This document shows positions 54,600-64,000 of a stretch of 64,000 bases of DNA, in pieces. The stretch is taken from positions 55,542,625 through 55,606,624 of the forward strand of contig OW388305.1 in NCBI GenBank assembly GCA_936450465.1. Direction: 5' to 3'. The notes beneath the pieces are model-generated. The model had not been told where the DNA came from. It saw only the letters and a list, made by a program, of their open reading frames with translations, and ran no database searches. The position numbers and the translations under genes are program-made. The DNA comes from Gibbula magus. Lineage: Eukaryota; Mollusca; Gastropoda; Trochida; Trochidae. How positions within the stretch are numbered: position 1 is the first letter of the stretch; every line of letters starts with the position of its first letter.

Positions 54600-56535
54600 A
54601 TTGGACTACTGTACCCTTATTATGGTGTGACATTCGTTCAGTCTCTTTATCGGGGTGATTTACTGTTGCCTGTCAGATCGTGTTTGCATGCCTTACGAAA
54701 ATATGTCAAAATTTGTCCATCACAGCAATAGAGATGAATTGTGTCGGTCAATTATACATTTTCTATGGAGAGAGAATACATATTTTATCAGTTGATGCCC
54801 AACACACGTCATTTTGGCTCTTTCAAGCCCCTATTTTGACTAAATCTAAACTGTACGATAAATGGTTGTTGCTGCTGTCTCGGACCGTGACTGTACAGGT
54901 TATTGCGCCTTTACAGAGTGACTTGAGGACTGTGATAGGCAACCGCAATTGCCATCGTACAAAATACGTACGTTTATTTTCAGTATCATAAGTAGTATGC
55001 ATTATTTGTTAGTTTATTTATGTATAATTGAAGTCACACTCAACACAAATGGTTAACCTAGCATTTAGATATCTGACAAAACGGTGTTTCGCTAAAGTTA
55101 ACGTGCGGTTTTATGTGGAATAAAAACGTTATGTTCAGCAAATCGTTATTTGAACCCTTAGACGAGTTTTGACTTTTGTTATGAAATGTATACACGTATT
55201 TCCTTAAAGAGCAGGTTCTATTGGGGTACTTTTTTGTGAAAACGAAATTCGAAAGGACATTCCTGGTCAGACATATTTGTTATTAATACATGCTTATGGC
55301 ATAATACAGGTGAAACATATTATTGAGGGTGATATTTTTATGACTTTATATTTGAATTTTTTTATAAGTCTAGCGCACATAAGTCAAAAATAAAAACAAT
55401 GAGAAGTGAAAATTCCATCAATACATATGTTTTAATTTATCTAACGAAATAAAAATGACTGAATATATGGCGTATTTCATTTCACGTACTGCCAAATAAA
55501 CAGGATGGTAGGCAGTCTGCAATAGAACTTACACTTTAGGTTCTTCACAAATCGTCACAAGTACGCCAATAAAAGTGAAAGCTACGACAATCCTATACAA
55601 TGTATGCGATGCATGCGGTAGAATCTTCAAGACCAAATACGACTTCACTCGGATAGAATTCACAATGACATATGGAGATTTGAATGTGTCATATTTCGTA
55701 TGAAACCTCATGTCAGTCAAGTCATTTTTGTGAGGTAGACGCTGCTTCCACTCTTGTACTGATTTCTAGAATTTTCACAATGAGCAACACGCGATCAGGA
55801 ATGCATGTCTTGATTGTTTTAATCAGATTAGCACTATAGGTTCAATGTTTTGAAACATTAAATGCAATGGTATCTTTCTCAACCTTATTGTGTAGAATGA
55901 TAAGTCTATAAGCCATCAATGAATTTGTTAATTTTATGAATTAATGACGAGAAAAGATGGACTTTTGAACTAATTCGAGGTTTTCATAGAGGTATATGAT
56001 CCTTGAGTATATATATTTTGACTGTTTATACATGATTTTTGTAACACAGCTTGATCTTTGAATGACCAATAAAAGTCTCAAAGTCCGAAGCAGATTTACC
56101 GTAGTAGCAATGGACGGTCTGTCGCCACCAGTACAATGATATGTGCAGCATGCAGTTAGCCTGAATATTGAAGTAAATCCATTGTAACACGAATGGCGTT
56201 ATACATCATGCATTATAATCATAACAACTCCCTGTACAGTCGAGAATTCAGTTTCTGCAACTCGCAACAACCATAAGAGCGTACAGTCACTATTTTGTTG
56301 TGTTTCTCCTTAAACATAAAGTGATAAGCATTGTAAAGGCACACTGGACTTCGGATAATACTTATTGTATTTTATAAGTTAACAAAAGCCCCGTATGTTC
56401 ATCACTTGTGTAATATAATTAGTTAAACAAACATTTTCGCGATCGCTACGATAGCGTCAATCGGGCAGTCACTTGAAATAGACATTCAGGACAAGACTAC
56501 ATACATTTCCTTTAGAAATACTTGCCATTTAGATA
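54600..56535. other. Mostly unannotated DNA
   Basis: A 103-codon plus frame (54,680-54,991) is open but unrecognised. 55,205-55,420 is the plus-strand partner of the repeat at 48,235-48,445. Nothing else identified. Confidence 0.45.
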
Positions 56536-56589
56536 GTGAGGAAATATAACATGGTTATATTTGGGATAACACTACCTTCAATAGTACAA

Positions 56590-56735
56590 ATTCTTGTACT
56601 TTTTCGGGCCGAGTCCCATGCGGGATTCGAACCCACGCCCTCAGAGTAAGGCAACTATCGCCAGCACTGACTGTACCAACAGCTTACCACACGACCATTT
56701 CGCCTCGACAAATATCGAGGTCCAACAATCGATAG
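56590..56735 (-). repeat. tRNA-Leu-like SINE head
   Basis: On the minus strand: a box A-like GGTCGTGTGGTAAGCTG, then ~50 nt, then CTCTGAGGGCGTGGGTTCGA + ATCCCGC, where GGTTCGAATCC is a consensus box B and the long variable region resembles tRNA-Leu. It does not fold as a tRNA (the acceptor stem does not pair), so it is a tRNA-derived SINE or a tRNA-like module. A small hairpin CCTCGA-TATTTG-TCGAGG sits at its 5' side. Confidence 0.7.
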
Positions 56736-56761
56736 TTAAACTGTTTGAGAGGCATTCTAGA

Positions 56762-57811
56762 AGTTGGTGTGATGAAGAGATAACAAATACAACAAGATGA
56801 GGTAACAATGACATAAATGGTTGTACAAGTGAAGTTGTGATAACAAGGAAACCAGAGAGTAGTAAGTTAATTAGCCAGGGGGTGGCGGATGAGAGGACAA
56901 AGGCAGGGACCAGTATCTCCACTTTGACTCCAACCACCCACTCAGAACTAAAACCGGCATCATCTCCACTCTAACCCGCCGTGCCATCAACCTATCCTCT
57001 GTCACCCCTGATTCTGAACTTAAACACCTCCGGCATGTCTTCACCCAACTTAACAACTACCCAGCAAAAATTGTTGACCGTTCTATCAACTGCACCCTAA
57101 ACCCACCACCCAAACCCACTACTAGCAAGCCTGCCCCTGCCCCTATTCGCATCTCACTGCCCTACATTGGGAAAACATCACATCACATCAGTCGTCTACT
57201 CAAGCAACAAGTAGGCATAGACACTTATTTTTCCTCGGCCACCCCACTCAAAACCATCATTAAGGCTAATGGTAGGAAATATGCCCCAAAACAACATTAA
57301 CCTAAAGGAATTGTTTACAACATTAGCTGCGACTGCGGCAGCAACTACATTGGGGAAACATCAAGACCGCTCAACACACGCATCAAAGAACACAAAACAT
57401 CAACAATCAAGGGAGACAACACATCAGCCATTTCGGAACACATCACCAAATTTCCTCAACACAACATCCATTGGGACTCTCACAAAACACTCACAAACAA
57501 CAAACATGACTACACTCACCGGCGTTAAGCTGAAGACGTGCATATTGTTAGACATAAGCCCTCTATGAATAGGGATCAAGGCTATTTCATCCCATCAGCT
57601 TACAACCGCTTAATCCACAAATGATTAATCCAATCTACTCACTCTGGCTTCCACCTACACCACTAATTGCCTTTGTCCTCTCATCCGCCACCCCCTGGCT
57701 AATTAACTTACTACTCTCTGGTTTCCTTGTTATCACAACTGCACTTGTACAACCATTTATGTCATTGTTACCTCATCTTGTTGTATTTGTTATCTCTTTA
57801 TCATACCAACA
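56762..57811 (+). mobile_element. Penelope-like element with inverted arms, 5'-truncated
   Basis: Left arm 56,762-56,905 is about 95% complementary to right arm 57,667-57,811 (shared 'TCATCCGCCACCCCCTGG', 'CTAATTAACTTACTAC'). Between them lies the end of a Penelope-type ORF. 5'-truncated Penelope copies joined to an inverted partial copy or pseudo-LTR are characteristic of this class. Confidence 0.8.
56905..57624 (+). pseudogene. Penelope-like RT C-terminus plus GIY-YIG endonuclease
   Basis: One frame runs from the left-arm junction to TGA (57,622-57,624) with two internal stops (TAA at 57,298 and near 57,526). It reads DQYLHFDSNHPL, GIISTLTRRAINLS (end of RT/thumb), LPYIGKTSHHISRLLKQ (conserved linker), then KGIVYNISCDCGSNYIGETS and RIKEHK: the GIY...YIG pair, the following Arg and the EH of the GIY-YIG nuclease, with the CxC insertion usual for Penelope. 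The RT catalytic core is missing by truncation. It cannot be active. Confidence 0.85.
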
Positions 57812-57968
57812 TTTATCCTGTATATACTCTGCTCAATCAATCTTTATTTGGTACTCAAGAGGCCTCAGGCCTATAGTACATTATACATAATATTGCTTCA
57901 ACATAAATTATTTATGAAACAATCTGTTTTCTCTGTACAAATGCGTAGAAAATATACATGGACAGGTT

Positions 57969-58161
57969 TTAAATTTCTTTAGTATTTGAGCTGTTTAAAA
58001 GTTGCGCAAACGTACTTTTGTTTGGATAAGTATAATATTTTTCTTTTATATATTTACTTCGAATGTTATTATAACAAGGGCAAATCAAGAGGAAATGATA
58101 TTCATCTTCAACTACATTTGAGTGACATAATTGACAAGTCCTTTGCTCTCGTGCCATATTT
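57969..58161 (-). pseudogene. LINE ORF2 C-terminal Cys/His tail, distal to insertion
   Basis: Reads AREQRTCQLCHSNVVEDEYH and FLLICPCYNNIRSKYIKEKY to a stop at 57,969. The CxxC...H...C motif is the usual LINE C-terminal zinc-binding tail. It is the in-frame continuation of IEKGRYVNMA at 59,607 once the inserted LINE and one duplication copy are discounted. Confidence 0.85.
58150..58161. repeat. Target-site duplication, left copy
   Basis: CGTGCCATATTT, identical to 59,595-59,606. Confidence 0.95.
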
Positions 58162-59594
58162 GATTTAATCAATATTTATTCATTATTCATGAGTGGATTG
58201 GTAAACAGGCATTACGCCTATATGAATACCTCTCCAGTACAAAAGTATACATACATGTAAAACAACATCATCCATCAATACTGAGAAACGCACAACATTC
58301 AATGAACATAGTTATATACTAGTAGGACAGTATTTTATAAAAAAGAATAAGCAAGGACATCTGAATTAGAAACGTTTTGTCTGGGTAAAATAAAAATGCA
58401 GTGAAGTGACGATACTGTGATTGATTTCATCAGAAAGTGAATAATTTCCATGTAAAATGGATTTTAAGTCAAAGCCATGTTCATAAAAGAAACACCTTGA
58501 TCGAATTCCAGTAAAATGCGGACATATAAATAGATAATGAATGGTATCCTCATAGTGATAGCCACATTCACAAGTGGAAGAATTTTGAAGAAAACGATCA
58601 AATTTATGGGCATTAAGGTCACTACAACCCAATCTCATTTTACAATGGATAATTTGATTGTGTCTTGTACCTGTGTTTTTAATAACATGGTGCACATTGC
58701 ACGGTAAGGTTCGATCAACATGTTTCTTAAATGTAGCAAGGGAATCAATATTTCTTACATTGTCATCCAACATATTCCACTCAAGCACACTCGATGGAAG
58801 GAAGGACTTTTTATATGTTTCAGTGCGGCAGAGCGGATTTTGAAGAATATTGGATGTCCTAGATTCATATGTGGATGTAGAGGATATATTTATTGGAATT
58901 AATTCTGATAAGTATTTCGGAGTTTTTTCATTGAACATTTTGTGAAAAACGCTCATCTTGTGAAGTTTTCGTCTATCAAACAATGACGAAAAACCAGTTT
59001 CAATATAAATTTTAGAATGACTTACTCCTCTAACGGATCCACATATGGTTCTTAAGGCATCCAAATGAAGTTTTTCTAATAAAGTTTCTTGTGTCTTAGT
59101 ACAATTATTCCAAATGTAATCACAATAATCAAAAATTGGTAGAACAAATGAACTATATAAGGTTTGAAGGCTTTTCCTTTGAAGGCGATATTTTAGGCTT
59201 CTCAAGCAATTAATCATAGGACTAACCTTGGATATAATATTTTCAATATGTTTATTCCACTGGCCATCACTTTGCAAAGTCAACCCTAAATGCTTATGAG
59301 AATCAACAGATTTGATAATTGTATCATCCATTACAAGGTCAGGCATTAATGTTATCGCTTTCTTTCTAGAAAAAACTATAGTTTCTGTTTTATTTGGGTT
59401 AAAATCTACCTTCCACGTTTTTGCCCATGTTGCTATAAGTTTAAGGTCATCATTTAACATATTAGAAGATAGGACAGGATCATCGATTATCACATAAAAG
59501 GATGTATCATCAGCGAATAATTTGACATTGCAATGGATATCTTCAACGATATCATTAATATAGACCAAAAAGAGTAGAGGGCCCAAAACTGATC
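58162..59594 (-). mobile_element. 5'-truncated CR1/jockey-like LINE nested in the two-ORF LINE
   Basis: 1,433 bp, starting inside the RT at GSVLGPLLFLVYINDI and ending with a short A/T-rich tail without long poly(A). Flanked by a perfect 12-bp duplication. Same family as the 36.9-40.6 kb element but less damaged. Confidence 0.95.
58366..59586 (-). pseudogene. LINE RT C-terminal half, open reading frame
   Basis: 406 codons without a break: GPLLFLVYINDIVEDI, VKLFADDTSFYVI (catalytic Asp pair), FNPNKTETIVFSRKK, SHKHLGLTLQSD, INCLRSLKYRLQRKSLQTLY (thumb), LHLDALRTICGSVRG, IIHCKMRLGCSDLNAHKFDR and STCECGYHYEDTIHYLFIC (zinc-binding tail), ending QTKRF. The open state shows a recent insertion. It lacks the endonuclease and the first RT catalytic Asp, so it is not autonomous; the initial Met is incidental. 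Confidence 0.85.
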
Positions 59595-59606
59595 CGTGCC
59601 ATATTT
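59595..59606. repeat. Target-site duplication, right copy
   Basis: CGTGCCATATTT, identical to 58,150-58,161. Confidence 0.95.
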
Positions 59607-61460
59607 ACATATCTACCTTTCTCGATTAGGAGTTCGTGAGATGAGCATCGGAATCGTGCAAGACTAATTCTATATTTTTTAACATTTAAACAAGATAGAT
59701 AGCGTTCGGTATGGATATTGCTTTTAAACATTAGATAGGTGTCACATTTACTTGAGATAGATAATTTTGCCAGCCAATTTTGAAGGTATATATCTTTAAG
59801 TCTCTGGGTAAAAGAGTTTATGAATTTCGGATATATTCCAGTTTCCTGGCTCTGCCAAACATTTCCAAATCCAGTTGAGAATAATAGTTTTTTTTACATC
59901 TGTCACCCAGTTTGTATGTCCATTTCTATCGTATAAAATCATCATATTATAACACTTCTTTGGTAAGCGATAGGATGGCATGTGTAATAGCTTTATCCAA
60001 TACCGAATCGCTTTACAATATGAATAAAAATTAGGGAAACCTGCCACATTCTCCATAGATCATGACATTCGGGGTGTTTTGTTTAACACCTAAGAACTTT
60101 TTGCAAGCATACAAGTGTACCATTTCTAACTTTGCAAATGTATTTAATCCCCAGATCTCAGCCCCATATAAAAGGATAGGGTATATTTTTGCATCAAATA
60201 TTTTAAAAAACGAATTCATACTTAAATCGCCAAGAATATATATTTGCCTTAAGATTCCTAATAATACTTTCTTTGCCTGTACTGCTGCATAATTTGCATG
60301 TGTTTGCCATGATAATTGATTTGTGAAGTATACACCAAGATATTTGTACGAATTTGTAGCTTCAAGTTTACACTCATTATAATACCATTTTTCATTTTTT
60401 GCCAGTTTCCCACCATTCTTAAATACAATTACCTTTGTTTTATCCAAATTAACTGTTAATTTTGACTGTTTACAAAAACTTTCCAGTTCATGTATTTGTT
60501 TTTGTAAGCCAATAATAGAACTTGATATCAAAACAATGTCATCAGCAAATAGCAGAAGTAATAGCTGGAAGATATCGGGGTGTAATTGTATGCCGTGGGT
60601 ACAATTTTCCTCGATCTGGGTAGCCAATTCGTTTATGAAGAAGGAGAATAAGAACGGGCTCAGTACACAACCCTGTCTGACACCTATTTGTATCTGAAAT
60701 GTTTCTGATATTATATTCTTATTTCTTACACATGCTTTAACATCTTCATATATATGTTTCAGTAGATTCCCCATTTTGGGGCTAAGACCACGTATGTTTA
60801 AGATATTCCATAATTTATTTCTTTCCACAGAGTCAAAGGCTTTAGCAAAGTCGACAAAAAAGTATAGAATTTCGCCCCTTTGACGTTAAGGTATCTCTGG
60901 ACAATACTCTGTAAAACAAACATGTTGTCAATGGTTGTGTACCCTTGTCTAAAACCTGCTTGGCATTCAGTAAGTTTTTCCATTATTTCTCCCCAGAAGA
61001 TTAGTCTCTTGTTGATAATTGAAGTGAAAATTTTACTAAAGACGCTAAGAAGAGTTATCCCTCTATAGTTATTTACATTGTTTAAATCTCCATTTTTGTG
61101 TAAGGGAATAATTATCCCCATTGACCAATCTTTAGGAAAGTGGCCCTTTTCAAGTATCAAATTGAATAATAAGTCTAAGTATGGAGTTAAAATATCAGCT
61201 GAATAGCTAAACAATTCAGGTATCATGTTGTCTATGCCTGGAGATTTATTCAGTTTAAGTTTGCGTATACTGTCTAGTATTTCCTCTCTAGTTATAGGAG
61301 AATCGAGTATCTGCTCTGTGAGTTCACAATCTACATTTGATTTGAGGGGATTTACATAATTTTCACATTCTTCTTGTTCTCCATCAGGTAATTTTTCACC
61401 GGAGAATAAGTTTTTAAAATGGTCAAACCAGTGTTTTGTATCAATTCTATTTGTTTCCAT
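59607..61460 (-). pseudogene. Two-ORF LINE reverse transcriptase
   Basis: From 61,460 down: HWFDHFKNLFSGE, NKSPGIDNMIPELF, NYRGITLLSVFSKIF, CQAGFRQGYTTIDNMF. Then a frameshift in an A6 run (~60,858) before FFVDFAKAFDSVERNKLW (first catalytic Asp), GVRQGCVLSPFLFSFFINEL, LLLFADDIVLIS (catalytic pair) and SYKYLGVYFTNQLSW. Another shift lies near 60,040, then YCKAIRYWIKLL and, at 59,607-59,640, SSHELLIEKGRYVNM. All RT catalytic residues are visible once shifts are allowed for. Clade uncertain; the 'NYRGITLLS...QAGFRxGYxTxDN' style is shared by many bivalve LINEs. Confidence 0.85.
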
Positions 61461-61541
61461 AGGTTTTGGATTGAGACGTTTTAACTCATTCCAAAATGTT
61501 TTAGAATCATATATGCTATTCTCAATTTTTGCTTGTTTATT

Positions 61542-62817
61542 TCAATAGTATTCTACACGTTTTTGTTTGCAAACAGATTGGTATTTATTTCTTATGTTAT
61601 TATAGTTCGCCAATGCGCTTGAGTCTTTATATTTTCTAAATTTGTTCAAAGCTCTACAGCGTTGAGTTTTCAATGATCTGCATTCTGAATCAAACCATTT
61701 ATTTACATATGGTTTACATTTCCTGGTGTGTTTCTTCATGTCAGATGCAGCTAGACTTAGTGCCTCTACAATAAAATCAATGCTTCTATCGATGCACGAA
61801 AATGCACTATCCACTGATTTATCTAAGAGATCTTGGGCATCATCAGACAATAGATTTTGTCTAAACTGCTCAAACTTATCGTTATCCCAAATAAACTTAA
61901 AACTATTATTATTATCGTTATCTGACACGTCTGTTTGCTTCACACGAAGCGCTCGTAATTTCAACGTGACCGGGAGATGGGATGACTCAGCCCTGGATGG
62001 TATAACGAAGTCTTCAACAAGGTCAAATAATGTTGTGGAGGAAATTATATAGTCAATCACACTGGCACCATTATAACCGATGTATGTATAATCTCCAATT
62101 TCTGCGTCAGAGCCACATCTCCCGTTCATGATATGAATATTTAATACAGAACATAAATCAAGCAAATGCTTACCGAAGTTGTTTACTGTCTTGTCGACGG
62201 AGAATCGCTTAAGATTAAAACAATCAAATATGGATTCATTAAAAGCGTAGTTTTCATTTTCGATGAAGTCTAAAATGTCATCTTCAATAAAGTCTGGCTT
62301 TGTCCCAGTTCGTGCATTTAAATCTCCGCCGATCAAGACATAAACATCTGGTAATCCCGAGATCATATCCAATAGGTTATCTTGAAAAATAGAAATTCCA
62401 TTTTTACATTCAAATGGTGATTGATTATACCATGTCGATAATTCTGGGTGAATATAAGAACATGCATATACAAGATCCTTATCAAAACCAACCAATGCTT
62501 TGTCAAATAGGATGAAGATACTGTTTTCGGTTATCTTTTGCAGGTTTATGAAATCTTCAAATTCGTTTTTTTATAAGCACTGTAATACCACCAGAAAGCC
62601 TCCCTGATGTTGCTATTTTATCTGCTTGTTTGGTTATTGATAAATAATCTGGAAAATATTGTTTGAAGTCAATGTCATTACACCAAGTTTCAGTGAAGCC
62701 AATAATATCGAATCGTTTAACATATTCTATGAAATCGACATCAAATACTTTTTGTTTCAAACCAGATACATTCCAAAATATTAAATTTGCAAAATTGTTT
62801 AAACAGGTATGATTCAC
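61542..62817 (-). pseudogene. Two-ORF LINE AP-like endonuclease
   Basis: First part (62,557-62,817): NLIFWNVSGLKQKVFDVDFI (catalytic Asn) and GFTETWCNDIDF (catalytic Glu). A one-base shift in a T7 run near 62,565 leads into 61,542-62,495: VYACSYIHPELS, LIGGDLNARTG (Asp/Asn), SVIDYIISS and ESSHLPVTLK. In most APE domains the last motif is SDH; here Ser replaces the Asp, which may be a family trait or a lesion. A basic linker (KWFDSECRSLKTQRCRALNK) follows and a TGA at ~61,540 separates it from the RT frame. Confidence 0.8.
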
Positions 62818-62883
62818 ATTGCTGACTTTTGAGTTGGTTTTCTGTTCGTGCGTCGTAAAATCCTTAAGGCCCTGGCCACACCC

Positions 62884-63963
62884 TTATTTTTGCTGAGTCC
62901 TGTTGGAACGACGAGGCTTATATATCAGTTCACGGCTCTGGTCCCGAGTGGGTCCCCCTTTTGTCTTCGCACTGGTTGTCTCCTTGGGTGTCTGTGGAGC
63001 TTGAGCTTGAGCTTCATCCTCCTGTATATCCTGTTTACGTTCTTTCATCAGCTTGCTCCCCTTGAAGAAGAATCTCATGCCAGGCTCTTCACTGCGTCTT
63101 CTCTGCAGCTCCTGTCTCTGTGAGGCTGTCAAATCGTTTGCAATACCTATTCCCTGGTCCCTGAGGATGTCCCTCATCTTTACGGAATGCCACTTGTCTT
63201 CCCAGTGTTGCATTCTCACTATCACTGGTCTGGGGGAGTCGGTCTTCTTGGAGGAGATCCTGTGGGCCCTCTCTATGTCGCGGGGCACAAGTGGGGACAG
63301 TTTCTTCTTGTCACGTGCACTGTTCAGAATTTCCAAAACTTTGGCTTTGCTTTCGGTATAAGTTTCCTTGTGCGTGGGTTCTGGTATACCGTACAACACC
63401 ATGTTGTTTCTGCGACTTCTTTGTTCTTGATCTTCAATTTTGTCTTCAAGATCACCTATGTAGCCATCAATATCACATAATTTTTCATTTAGGGTGTCCA
63501 TATCAGCACTCAGAATTTCTTGCTCCAGCTTGTTAGATTCGACTTCGTTTTTCAACTTGCAGATATCAGACTTGATGGATTTGACGTCTTGTTGTATAGA
63601 TTTTATGTCACCACGTACCCTGTCCTCCGAGTTATTTATTTGTTGGACAATATAATCTCTCATCTCCTGAAGATCTCTGTTCGTGGGACCTGGGTTCACT
63701 TCGATATCTCCTGCTAGAAGTATGGTAGATGGAAGGAACGTGTAAACTGATGGGGAGGCCTGTGAGGGAGGTGATCTGTATAGACGGGTAGAGCTTGTGA
63801 CGTCACACCCCTGACATGAATGTAAACAATGCTCGTTTATCAATCGGGAGGTGAGCACACTATCAAAGTTCATCATGAAGTATTCACCATAGCTGGTCAG
63901 CGAGAAGGCAAGTATCAGATGTACAGAAATCACAAATGCACATGCAGAGAGACGATACGGCAT
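62884..63963 (-). CDS. LINE ORF1 protein with N-terminal 2A-like motif
   Basis: 359 residues, intact. Residues ~5-25 form a hydrophobic, signal-like segment. Residues 85-93 read GDIEVNPGP, a full match to the 2A consensus D(V/I)ExNPGP, predicting ribosome skipping between Gly92 and Pro93. After it come a long coiled coil (~96-182, heptads of Ile/Leu/Val), an RRM-like segment opening RRNNMVLYGIPEP (185-197) with ERAHRI and RPVIVRM, a C-terminal domain (WEDKWHSVKMRDILRDQGIG) and a basic, Gln/Thr-rich tail. This is the L1-type ORF1 layout: a trimeric RNA-binding chaperone packaging element RNA. The first Met shown lies 37 bp from the window edge; an earlier start is possible. Confidence 0.85.
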   Translation of the reverse strand: MPYRLSACAFVISVHLILAFSLTSYGEYFMMNFDSVLTSRLINEHCLHSCQGCDVTSSTRLYRSPPSQASPSVYTFLPSTILLAGDIEVNPGPTNRDLQEMRDYIVQQINNSEDRVRGDIKSIQQDVKSIKSDICKLKNEVESNKLEQEILSADMDTLNEKLCDIDGYIGDLEDKIEDQEQRSRRNNMVLYGIPEPTHKETYTESKAKVLEILNSARDKKKLSPLVPRDIERAHRISSKKTDSPRPVIVRMQHWEDKWHSVKMRDILRDQGIGIANDLTASQRQELQRRRSEEPGMRFFFKGSKLMKERKQDIQEDEAQAQAPQTPKETTSAKTKGGPTRDQSRELIYKPRRSNRTQQK

Positions 63964-64000
63964 ATCGGAGCTGTCACTGAATGGAGTGTACCTGTAATCG

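Larger units (their letters stand above)
57833..64000 (-). mobile_element. Two-ORF APE-type LINE, interrupted by another LINE
   Basis: Minus-strand order: ORF1 with 2A-like motif (62,884-63,963), AP endonuclease, RT, thumb, then at 59,607 an insertion (58,162-59,594), and the C-terminal Cys/His tail (58,161-57,969). It ends near 57,833 with AATAAA and an (ATTG)n tail. The host LINE alone is about 4.7 kb. The 5' end lies near or beyond the window edge. One stop and about four frameshifts, several at homopolymers, break ORF2. Confidence 0.85.

Noticed and set aside
54680..54991. 103-codon plus-strand ORF as a host gene
   Set aside because: Open and moderately protein-like, but with no splice signals, motif or upstream context to support it.
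56600..56690. A functional tRNA gene
   Set aside because: Box B is good, but the acceptor stem does not pair and the anticodon arm is not formed; it fits a SINE or tRNA-like module.
62848..63717. Several plus-strand frames opposite the LINE ORF1
   Set aside because: Antisense shadows of an ORF with clear protein features.

Overview
The window looks like nuclear DNA of a bivalve mollusc, or a close lophotrochozoan relative. It is AT-rich and intron-like, has no bacterial-style gene packing, no rRNA genes and no intact tRNA. It is dominated by element families I associate with bivalve genomes: several APE-type LINE families, a single-ORF Ty3/Gypsy element, a Penelope-like element, Tc1 and Harbinger scraps, and non-autonomous elements with GTCC microsatellites and 150-180 bp tandem repeats. 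The species assignment is inference. All family calls are by eye.

Layout. 0-9.5 kb: a decayed tandem array, Tc1 transposase scraps, a LINE tail, then a nest in which a CR1/jockey-like LINE (about 5.75-8.81 kb, minus strand) abuts a Tc1 fragment and is split by a Helitron-like element (6,780-8,333). A tandem-repeat element (4,454-5,744) cuts off its 3' side. 10.9-11.5 kb: one convincing protein-coding exon of a probable host gene. 12.4-15.0 kb: an unexplained field of a 15-bp motif, clustered at 20-22 bp and spaced about 155-193 bp. 15.1-16.4 kb: a tandem-repeat element ending in a 68-bp perfect palindrome. 17-31.4 kb: possible exons of a host or domesticated gene (best at 26,580-26,721 and 30,849-30,974) among MITEs, and a 15-copy 152-bp satellite array in the would-be intron. 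32.6-33.3 kb: GCGGAAATG repeats.

36.9-40.6 kb holds a nearly full LINE (minus). 41.2-46.3 kb holds a structurally complete Gypsy element: 236-bp LTRs with one mismatch, a 5-bp target duplication and an intact 1,330-residue Gag-Pol, so it is very young. 47-53.4 kb carries scraps of three further LINE types. 56.6-57.8 kb has a tRNA-Leu-like SINE piece beside a Penelope-like element with a GIY-YIG endonuclease and inverted arms. 57.8-64 kb is a two-ORF LINE (minus) whose ORF1 carries a 2A-like motif; a second, 5'-truncated LINE sits inside it, flanked by a perfect 12-bp target duplication.

I see no operon-like system, CRISPR array or intact host gene. The best candidates for something undescribed are the 12.4-15 kb motif field, the 2A-bearing ORF1, and the shared architecture of the tandem-repeat elements.
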